Positions 51,101-63,100 of a stretch of DNA of 64,000 nt are shown here, in pieces (position 1 is the first letter of the stretch; the number at the start of each line of letters is the position of its first letter). The notes beneath the pieces were generated by a model that did no database searches, had not been told where the DNA came from, and worked only from the letters and a program-made list of their open reading frames with translations. Source of the DNA: Forficula auricularia (lineage: Eukaryota > Arthropoda > Insecta > Dermaptera > Forficulidae); the NCBI GenBank assembly GCA_024734495.1, contig JALMQS010000075.1, positions 5,564,832 through 5,628,831 of the forward strand, in the 5' to 3' direction. Both the position numbers and the translations under genes were made by a program.

Positions 51101-54100
51101 TTGTGAGAAACTATTAAAATCGATAGGAATTAAAATTTTACCCATATCATGATTCTTTAAATTTTAAATTTCATTTTACAGTTTTTGATGTTGTTATTAT
51201 AGATTGAGGATAGGGTTGAAATATGTAGTTTTATTAAATTCAAACGTCTTAAAAAGTAAGTTACTTGGATTCAATTGATGAATGTCAATTTAAGAGGATA
51301 GTATATTTTTGAAAAACTACAAAACCTATTTAATTTATATCTCAGGTTTGGATGAAGGCAGTCCAGAAATAAATAAGAAATTACTTCCAACAAATATTAT
51401 TTATTGGAAATATTTTACTCTCATAATGTTCTTTTGAAACCAACGTTTCGGAGGATCTTCTCTCCTTCTTCAGGGTTCAAAAGGGTCATTGAAGGAAGCA
51501 GACAAGAAGAAAGAGTGCTATATGCTTCTTTCAATGATCCCTTTGAACCCTGAAGAAGGGAAGATTCTCCGAATCGTTGGTTTCAAAATAACATTATAAG
51601 GGGAAAACATTTCCAATAAATATTATTTGTGGAAACTAATCTCTTATTTATTTCTGGACCACCTTCATCCAATCCTGAGAAACTAATAGATCAGTTCGTC
51701 TCCAAAGAAAAACTTAACCTATTGATTTAATTTTAATACATAATCTTCTTCTTCTTTGACCCTATTGGTATCGTATTTTCTCTATTGGAATGGTTCCCTT
51801 CCACTAAAATTGTTTTTATTTTTTTACGTTTTTTTTATTCTCCATATCATTTCTATAATGTTTCTATAAGTTTTCACCGCAAAAATAACACATTTTACTC
51901 ATTCATTTATAATTAAAAATTCATTAGCTCCATCGCATTTTGAATCGCACCTGAATGTGGAAATTTTGTATTCTTTCGACCAGACGATACTTGTAGCAAA
52001 ACTATACTATAAATAGTATAAACCATACTATCATATAATCTATTTGCAAGTACAATCATGAGCACATTTATTTTTTCGAAATGTTTCCTACCTGGTGATA
52101 TTAAGATGAATTTTATTTTATGATTTTTTTTTTTTTTTTAATTTATCATTAAGTTTTATTTTAGAAAATGTACTATATAAAACACTGACAATATTAGAAA
52201 TAATTCATATTCTATGACATATCAAATACCTAGATATAATTTAGTTTCCCATTTCTATTATCAAACGTTAAACAAAGAAACGCTTGATAAGATATTTTGC
52301 AAATTTCTTATGACATTGAAAATTAATTACGAAAGAGATAAGAGAAAATCAATGTTTTATGTTCTTATATAGGTATAGAAAACCCTTTTGTATCATTCTC
52401 ATGAATATTAACAATTCAAAATACATGAATAATGAATATATATATATATATATTTTCAATTTGTTTTCTGTTTATTATGGAGACACACCTATGCATTTAT
52501 AAATGATAATTTTTCTAATTAATTTCTTAAATTATAAATGTATAGATATAAAATTAAACTTTCAATCACAATTTCTCTTTAATGCAGATTTTTTTTTTAG
52601 TTAAGCATAAATTATTTCTCAAAAAAATTAAATTCTTTTGAATTTGTGATGGATAAAAATGTGGGGGGTCACAATTCCAATTATTTTCCTTTAGATTTAT
52701 TTAATAATTTCTAAATGAATGCAAGCAATACGACTTTTTCGAAAAAGTGCCTAGAAATTGAATTAATAAAAAATATTTAATTAATTGACGATAAATCTGT
52801 TAATTTCTCACATCTAAACAATATTGGTCGATAAATTACATCATTGATTAGAAAATAAAATTGAACCATTATAAATTTTAGACACCGAGGAAATCTCATG
52901 AGCGTTTGCGATCTAATCTTTTTTTTCATTCATATACCTATTTTAACATTTATTTATAATAGATTATCGGTTCAAAGACGGTAATTAATTTAATTTGAAG
53001 ATAAAAAATAAGGCAGCTTATATTATTTACCTTCTTCGGAATTTCGAGTCACTCGCTTGTTTCTGATAGTGATTTTTATTTACATTTTAGCGATGTTTCG
53101 ACATTTTAAAATTGAGAGGGATGTATGAGAGAGGGATGTATGACTATAGAGATATAATTACCTACATTTTTTTACCGACTTCAAAAAAGAAGAAGGTTCT
53201 ACTTATACAAATTAAAAAAATCAATCAATCAATCAAAAAGCTTGAAGAATATGTCATTTACTAACGTTGCTAATATTTAAATAAATATGACCTTAAAAAT
53301 ATAGGCGGTTTATCATCAGACATTAATTATACCATATTTATTGGCCTTCAATTTATATAAAAATAATTTTTCAAAAAAAAGTTAAAAGTAATATATCTAT
53401 GATATCTTATTAGATATTTGTGATATAAAAGGATTGCTTCTAGGAATCGAACCCAAGTACCAAATTGCAATCTGGGCTAATGTTTCTTTTGATATGAAGC
53501 TCTATTGACATTAGGAAGAGCCGAGGGGTGAACCGCGACCTAATATAGTGTACACCTACTTCCACTTTCATTTCCAAGTAGAAGAAACTGGATGAAGATA
53601 CATTATCTAATGAATTCCAAAATAATTACACATAATTCCAAAGACGGTGTATACCGAATTCTAATCCCGTTTCACCCCTCGAGAAGAGGCAGGTCTATTG
53701 AGGAGGCTCTCACTCCAAGAGATAGAATTTAAAAAATTCAATTTTAATTGAAAAGATTTTGCTTTGTCGAGAGTAACAAAGTTATTGATTCATAAAGAGA
53801 AATGGGGTTGTCCTTTGCTTGATGCAAATAAACATTTACAAATATCGTATATAATAATAATAAGCCTTATATTTATCATAAATATACATATATAGAAAAT
53901 TAATTATTTGAAACTAGGCCCTTCCGGGCAGAGGCCTCTCCAAGGAATCGCCATGCTCTTCTTTGTCTCGCAATATCGTATATAACAAATATAAAATGTA
54001 ATTATCGTATAATATATATTTATATTTGGTATATAAATGTATATGTTAATTTGCATCATGAAGATAACAACCTTATTTCTCTTTATAAATGCATTTTTTT

Positions 54101-57100
54101 GAGATTCGAGAAACTCACTGCTTTGTATATCGTCGGCTTAAAGCGTAAACCTGCTAACTCCATTTTTTATAATATATGTCATATTTATACCGTTCGAAAG
54201 AAAAAGAGATGCATGCAGCATCGTCAAAGTAAAACTGCTACTTAAAATTAAGATCGTAAGTTGTAGAAAAAAAATGTGAAAAATAGTTTCTTCCCTAAAC
54301 AACAATATTAAATTTTGTTTGTTTTTTCTCTGCCCTGTAAAATTCCCTTGTTGTGAGTTAGCAGGTTTACTCTCTAAGGCGACGATATTTGATTTTGTTT
54401 ATCTGATGAATTCTTCTTTCGCTTATCTTTTCTATTAAAATCAATTTTTATTTGTGAACAATTTCTAAAATAACCAGAGTGAAATGGTGAGGTGATAAAA
54501 CAAGTACAATATGGTACAAACTGTAGGGCAATGGTGCATAAATCCCTGATAGAGGAAAACTCCACCGGTTACAGGAGGGTTCATGTTCCATCGTGAGCAG
54601 GATCCACACGCGCACATGTCATCTCCTAATTGAATTCGCTTTTCCAATCTCCCGAGATAATAATCCCAGAGATTAGATAATACGCGACAGAGACCTTCGA
54701 TATTTCATGATTTAATACTTCGGAAAAAAATGTCTTTGACATTGACTGTGATCACCAAGAGGAAAAAGAGAATGAAGAGAGAGTGTTGGCAAGAAGAGGA
54801 GTTAATCACTACTGACTGAATGGCTGGGCTGCATGCACCACTCGAACGAACCTTACCTCCAATTAGTTGCGGCTGAGCCATACTTGCGAAACCGCCAACA
54901 TTGTTAGTCTAAGACCTCATGCTAATGGATGCAAGATAATTACATAGTTTGAATTCAATAGGACCCCTCTTTGGCCTGAAGAGAAATTATATTTTATGGC
55001 TATCATTGCTCAATCGATTGATTTATAGAGTAAAAGAGAAAAAAAATTATCCTTAGTAGGTATTCATTATTTCGTGATAATCTTCGGAAATTTATCCTAA
55101 TGAATTTGAGCACATATATGTTAAGAATGTATTCCGTACTGCTCTACTAATTTTATAATCCAAAATGTATAAAAAATATTAATAACGATACAGCACATTT
55201 TAGATAGCTTTACTTTAAACATTTGTTTTAATTTTTAATTTTTAAGTACCCAAGTGAACGGCGAAAGTTAAATAATTTTAACGGTATATCACTCGCATCC
55301 ATAATAAGTATTAATTAAAACAGGAATAGCAGGGAATTGGACAATAAATAAAAACAGAGTTTTTATTAAATGGGCCAGACGTTTCGTCGATTTATTTCGA
55401 CTTCCTCAGTAGCCCATTTTATTACGCTTTGTCAAACGACAATTCCACTATGCGTCGAAACACCTTTAATCTTTTTTATTATAACTACAATACATTATTG
55501 GCCTCAATCATTCAACAATCTTGAACCCCTTTTCACCTTTTAACAATTAAAAAAATCAAAATCCTTTATGTTGTTTTTATAAGAATTTTGATTTTTTTAA
55601 TTGTTTAAAGGAGAAAAGGGGTTCAAGATTGTTGAATAATTGAGGCTAAGAATGTATTGTAGTTATAATAAAAAAAGATTAAAGATGTTTCGTCGCATAG
55701 TTGAATTGTATTTTGACAAACAGTGATAAAATGGGCCACTGAGGAAGTCGTGTTGTAATTTGTTCAAAAATTTCTGACTGTTAATTCTACAGATCTAGAA
55801 ATTATTTTTTATTTTTTAAAATGGAATTGAGCACCCGGCAGGATTCGAACCTGTCATCTTTCTTTTATAACCGAATTAACAGGCAGAAATCTTCTATTAT
55901 AAAGCGCCTATGCTACCCATCGCGAGCCACTCATTTAAAACCCACAAAAAGTTTAAGTCAAATTTATTAAAATTAGAAACTTTAAATTATTATTTTAAAA
56001 CCCACGAATGGTCAAGGTCAAAAAATGAATAGGCCTCCTGGACAGCAAGATGCCCGACAAAGGCGGGTTTCGCAGCTGGTTATCGAATAAATTTGAAACT
56101 TTCGCGGTTCACTTACTTAAAAATACAGTACATTGTGTATTAAAAACCCAAAGTAACTTTACGCTTTAAATCACGCACTATTTTTGCTCTGTCTGTGTTA
56201 TGTACTCATAAAAAAATAAAAAATAAAAAGGCGACGATTTAACGAAAAAGCAATTTTGTTCTATTAGATTAATTTTTGCATTAGACTTTGTTTTTATTAA
56301 TACAAGTAATTTATTTATGAAAAATTTAATTTCGGCTCCTCGAGTGACAAAGAAATTTTCGCTTGCTTAGCAGAAAATTTTCTCCTACCAAAGATAAATT
56401 GACGGAGATAGAAAAAAAATTATTGATTTAAATAGATGAAATGTGAACATATAAGTATATTTTGATTTATGTGGTTCTTTTGCGCTTCTTTTTAAATTAC
56501 CTAATTTAAAATTCCGATTAATCATTCTTTGATTATTTTAAATTAAATGATGAAGCGCCTTTTTATTTCCTCTTTTCCATATATGGAAAAAGGGGTTTAT
56601 TATAGTATATTGCTACCAAATATTTTAATAAAAAAATGTGATTTTTAAGAAGGGTCTCATGAATTTCTTACTGATTGTGTGATTGCCTTAAATCTAATAT
56701 GTAGATTAGTTTTAATGTTAAATATTTTCTGATGATTTTGATGTTTTTCACAAATGAAATTATGCATGGCAAAGATAGAAAATGAGATTATTTCGGATTT
56801 TTTCATTCTATTTTACTAGAGATTGTCTTATTTTTCATTCTTTTAAATATAATTTAACTTGGTAATAGATTCAATAGATTTTCTATTTACACCTTGCATA
56901 GTCTTATCTGTAATAAACATCACCATTATCCTATAATGTTATACTACTAAATTGCTAGAATGGTGTTAAAACATCACAGAGTATTTGATAATGCTCTTTC
57001 TCATTTCCTGGAATTTACAATGGGCGTTAGGCGCAATTTCTATTGAGTAAATTTTAAGTTATTAATTAACATATTATACCTATAAATATATTTAGAGACC

Positions 57101-60100
57101 TGAGTAAGTTCCGGAGAGACTACTAATATGACATTGTGTTCGGAACAAGTGTTGTCCCATCACACTCGTTTCAGCTCTTATCTTTGAACTCACAACTGTG
57201 TATGATACGAGCCAATGGAAATATCAAAAGGGTGCAAGTGGGAAAAAAGAGTCACTTTTCTCAAAAAAACTTACTTGAATTCGTGAATATATCTATTTGA
57301 TTTTATTTCCAAATAACCACTTCACTATATTTTTTTATTAACATTTAGGGAAAGCGGTGTTGGTTTATAGTGAAACATATTAAACACAGGAGTTTTTGAC
57401 GAGTTATAGTGGTGTTTCACAAAGAGAAACCTCTTTGTGAATCACCACTATAACCCATCAAAAAACTCCTATATTTTTTTATGTTCCCATAAATTTAGAT
57501 ACGTATACGATACTAGCAATATAGTAGTATTACATTTAAGAAAAATTACATAGATTAGATATGACTACTAGAATCTATTAATTTTCATTTTATTATACAC
57601 TACATTAATAACAACGAGACTTGATCAAAATTCTGAAAAGGTGTTATAGACCCCTGGAAGTAAAGTACTTAAATCTTATTATTTTAGAAGAAATATTAAA
57701 TTTTAGTTATAAAAATAGAATCCCTAAAATCTTTATCACAAAAGAGTTCAGATTCAGCCATTACTTCAGATCAAGATCGACAACTTTTTTGTTTATGAGA
57801 TCTCAACAATTATATACTTGACTGAAGGAAGGGTTTCGGGTGACTTATCCTTTTTCTTTTGTGGTAGATTTCGGTTGTGAGTCTTTACTGGAGTATATAT
57901 TTAAATTGGGGCCTTAGGCCATTGCATGCACCCTACCTGGGCGCGGCGGGATGCGCCCTTCGCTGTCAGGTCCCATGCTGAGTGCCTCGAGGGTTGGTTC
58001 TGTCAACAGGAAAGCGGACGGGGCCCCACTTGCTCTTAGCTCTCTTTTTAACACTTGCTTACACCTAAATGACCCTTAATCATAAAATAAATATACCTAG
58101 TTCTATTTACAACTAAAAAATCATTTCTTATTTATTCTACCTGTAAAACGTAGACAATCTTTTATTAAATTTAACCTGAATCAATCTAAAAATTTTCAAG
58201 TAAAATAAACTAGAATTAATTTTTTCATAAATTTTTAATAATAATTAATAAATAATCCAATTAATCGACAATTTAATAGTGATTATATATTTATTGTAAA
58301 ATGTTATTTAACATGTTTCTAAATAAAAAAAAATTAATTTAATAAATGGAAATAAGTATTTTTTTCTTTAGCTTGTGATGCTTTATATTTGAAAAGTGCA
58401 TTATCTCTAATGTAAAATTTCTTTAATTTTTAAAGTAAATAGGGACTGATATCAAAATTAAAGAATTAATTTGCATTTTAATTGGAGTAGATCATATTTA
58501 AAATATATAATTAAAATTAAAAATATATAGGATACAAATTTTATTTTCAAGAGGTGCTAGAGAAATCTTAAAGTTAATTACACCAACTTTGAAAGAATTT
58601 TTAAAAACAAAATATTTTTGGTAATCCTTATTTTATTTCTTCTTAAAATCACGTTATAATCAATAGGTGCAGTATTATTGACACTTATATAAAAATATTG
58701 ATTTACATTAGAGTTCAATTAGACTTTAAATTATGTGAGTGATAAATGTATTTATATGATTTTCACTTAATGATCTTTCAATTTCTTAAATTAAACATTT
58801 GTAAGTTAATTCAAATTAGATATTTGTAAGTTAATTCAAATCAAATTTAAAAACGATAATGTAAAAATATTTTTATATTAATATATATTTTTTTAGAATT
58901 GCTAAAAATACTTTATTTGATAATACTTGAAAATACTTAGGATTAATGAATTCTTTGGTGTAAATATAATACTTGGTAAGCTTTTTAATTATGTGCAAAG
59001 ATAATTGCTAGGAGGCAGTTTTCAATTAAAAACAGATTTCGAAACAGTTGCTGCCTGTGTGTTAAGTCTCTCTACCATGCTTTGAAATATAAGTCTAGAT
59101 TTATTGAATGGCCGTAGCGTAATTCTCTACAAGCTTGATTATGGATGAGCACCTTGGAACTTGACCACCCTGTCGCACCGTGACTGGAGAGGTTTGGCAC
59201 GGTACAGCATTGGCGTCGGTGATGGCTGATAACGATATAGTGGTCGGTGGATGACTGGATCAAAAGTCTGGTCAGCAAACGGATCTGGTGGTTTCAGAAT
59301 TGACGGAGGACTTTCTTGATGCCGAAGACGCACTGGACTCGCTGATGAAGGTCGGGTACGTGATATTTTCGGGGAAGATAATTTTGGAGAAGGACCAGGA
59401 ATAACTTTAGGCACTGTAGGTGGTGATCGTAAATCAGGAGATGAAGTGGATCGAGGTCGTTCATTATCTTCCGTGCGATGCGCTGCCCAGTCATCTCCGA
59501 GACCTATATCCCTTAATTCACGAAAATCTGGGGTGGACGTAAATAGTTGTCCCATTAATGATATTTGTTCGAATTTGTCCCTAATTCGAGATACCTCTCC
59601 TTGGGAAGCTTTTTCACATGTCATATTGTAATTAGAATTTTGTTCGTTACTCCTTTGAAGAGCAGCAGTTTTACTTATCACATTGATGTGAGGCATAAAT
59701 CGGGCATGTGCTTTTAATGGGTGCCTAGGTACAGGAGATAGACTTTTTGCGCCTCGTCTGGTTCTTGCCGAAGAGGATTCATAGCGACTTCGAAGCCAAG
59801 TGACATCTCCAATTTCTTGGGCTCTTACGATAACTCCACGAAGCTCTGGGTCTGAAGAAGAACGTTTAATAATTTTTATAATTTCAGGTAAATCCTCTGT
59901 ACTTTTTTCAAATTTGTTACGTAATCTAAGAACATCTCCATTTTTTACTGTGTCCAAATAATAGATTGTACTATTCTTTAGTTGCTCTGCTTGCCTTCTT
60001 TGTTGGTCTCTAGTAAAAACATCATAAGTCATTTCTTGACATTGTTTGAAACGATCGTCTTCGCCAAAGAGATCTTTTAAATTCACGAATGATTGGGATG

Positions 60101-63100
60101 AGGAGAGAGTATGTCTTTCAGGTGCACTTGATGACCTAACTTTCTTATTTGATTCATTTGATTTTTTATCTAAATTTTCATCTCTTTTTTTGTAATCCGA
60201 CCTGTGAATTACAGTTTTTGCAGATGTTTCTGAGCTAGCACTTTCTTCACTTAATGAAGTTCCTGCAATTATATTTTCTTGATCCGATTTTGAATTTGCC
60301 CATTCTTCTACTACTTTTTTTGTCTCTTGCTTTTTTTCTGAAGGAGTCAAAACTAAAAGAAAATCATTTTTTCCTCCTTCTCCTCCATCCTCTGACATGT
60401 CCAGGGAATAACACGTTCTGGGAGATATTTCTGAAGAACAACTTGTTTTAGGAGGTGATGACTTTTTTTTAGCACGATCCATTACTTCTTTACTCAAATT
60501 CATTGATATTTTTCTTTTTTCAGATTCAGGCATTATCTTGGATTCTGGAGATGATTGTTTCCAATGAGGAATTGAACTAATAGAATCAGCTTTCCTTGTT
60601 TCGTTACGACGTTGACTAATCTTTTTTGATTTAACCGAATACAATTGATCACTGGACACTAATGAATGACTTCTTACAGGTAAAGGAGCTAACACTTTTG
60701 AAGGGACTTCAATTTCATATTTACTTTTTTCTAAGCGCGTATTATATATTTCACTTAGCTGATTTTTAAGAGCATTCACTTGATCCATTGATAAAGAAGA
60801 CCATAATCCTTTTGCACATGACCTTCCGTTTTGTTGTCGTTCGCTAGTTGTGGCCTTCGTGACCATAGTTTGAGCTAAATTTAAAACAGAACTTCCTCTC
60901 CACAAAGGCTTATAAGTATCTTTTTGAATTTCCATTTCATGTTTTTTCAAAAAATCAACTTCTGTTTCTTCAAGTTTTCCAAAAAGTTGTTTTAAATCTT
61001 CTACTGATTTATCTCTACACCTCAACCCTCTATCTCCCCTCCATCGAAAGGCTTCTACATCTTTAGGCCGAAAAAGAAGGTCTTTTTCCTTTTGATCCTG
61101 TTTTAATTTCCTATAAAGAATATTCAATTCCTTTTCAGCCCGTTCTTTCTTTCGAACTTCTTTCCATCGATCGAAATCAATTATTTCTTCATCTTTAAGT
61201 CGAGGCCTCAAGTCTCCACTAGACGTAGTTCTTTCAAGTTCTCCCATTCTCTCTAAGCTTGTATAAAATTTATGCAATTCTTTAAAACGTTCCGATTTTC
61301 TTGTCGAATGAATTAATTCTAAAACATATGCCTGGTATTCATTGTGATCAACTATTTTAGAAACATTTAGTGAACTAGAGCTTTGCATAGGCGGGTCAAT
61401 TTTTTTAACAGGCCTGTCAGCTTCGCCAGCACTTCTGGCTCGAGGAAGCTTATGTTTCAAGCCGGAAATAGTTTCTAAAGTTTTGAAACTTTTATCTCGA
61501 ACATTTTTAATTTTTCTACAAGATGGCGAATAACATCTTGTTTCCGGTTCAGGTTCAATAGTTTCTGATATAGGAGGTGATTTTGGAGGAGGTTCGCTGA
61601 TTGAACGAATTTTGCTTATATCTGGACTTGATGAACGAGATGACATTAGCGAAATATGAGCAGTCGATTTCATATTTGGACTTGGAGAGAGAGAAGGTAC
61701 TCGTTTTTCGAATTCTTTAAATCTTGATAAACTCACTGGCTTTTTATTAGCAAGGTAAATATTGAGCATTCCAATGAAAGGTTCTGGCTTCAGAGATGGA
61801 TTTGGGTCCTGAAATTTTCTCGCTTTTTCTAAAACGGAAGACGATCGATAAAGACTACTGACTGAGGGTGCTGGTGAAGGAAAGTCTCTTAATAATAAAT
61901 GTTGAAAAAAATTATCAGTATTGATTATATTTTGGGATAAATCTAATCCACTACCAAATTCGGATGACTCATTATCTTTTTGAATATTTTTTGTTGGGAG
62001 GGTATCTAAACGACTTTTTCTTTTTTCTGTAGTTCCTTTGTCTTTTGATTTAAAAACACGTACTTCAGGTTTGCTGTATTTTTTATTTTCTTCTTTCGAC
62101 TTACGTTTTCTTTTTTCTGTTTCACTTTGACTAATTGTAGTTGTTTTCTTAATTGTTTTTTTAGATGATGTGGATTTTTCTTTAATTTTTTCTTTCTTTT
62201 TATTCTCTACGCCATTTCTTTCATTTAATCGGTCTTTCTTTTCTTCTTTTTTAGGAGATTTTTTAGTGTCAGATTTTTTAGCAACAGAGGTAGAAGAATG
62301 AGATCTTCGTAATCCTGTGTCAACCTTTGGAGAAATACTTCTATAATCAGTACTGTGTGAGGGTGATGGAGATGGTGATTTTGAAATTGGCTTTGCCAGA
62401 GATGATCGCAAAATGTCTCGACCTCGAGATGAAATTGCAACTGTTACCTTGAGAGATTTATCATCATTCTTAGGATTTGTTCTAGAAGAAGTATAATAAG
62501 CGGTTGAGCTTTTGACGACAGTGCCACTGGAAGGTGATGAACTGGTAGTTGTTGCTGTAGTTGATCTTAATTTTCTTTCTCTACGACAGGGTTCTGGAGA
62601 TCTACTGCATAATCTTGCTGACGCAGCATCCTGTTTGGCTTTTCTTGAAGAGGAAGAATGTGAAGGTGATGGAGAACTTGATGTTGTTCTTGTTCGTTTT
62701 TCATCAAATTTCGATGAAATTTTTTCTCTCAAATAGGTTACTTGATCAGTTCTTGGGGGGCTAAAACAGGAACTATGCCGCCCAGATTGAGGAACTTTCA
62801 TTTCAGTCCAGAGACGTAATGTGGAACTATGTCTCGATGATCTTCTTCGAGGGGGTTGTGGCGGTGAAGGAGAAGGGGAGGAGTGCCTGGGAGGAGATCG
62901 AGCTGATGTGGAACTTGAAGGTATTGGAGTTGTAGACGATGTAGCTGATGGAGCAGTTCGTTTATATGATGAAAACACAAGAGGTGGATTCTTAGGAATT
63001 GTCATTACTGGATAACATGTTATCTCTCGAAGCGGCATTGGCTGATTCTTATGAACACGAATTCGAGTGAGATGCGGCGATATTGGAAAGTATTCCAATG

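Noticed and set aside
55828..55935. Possible tRNA gene on minus strand
   Set aside because: T-arm is good but the A and B boxes are too far apart and the anticodon arm cannot be placed.
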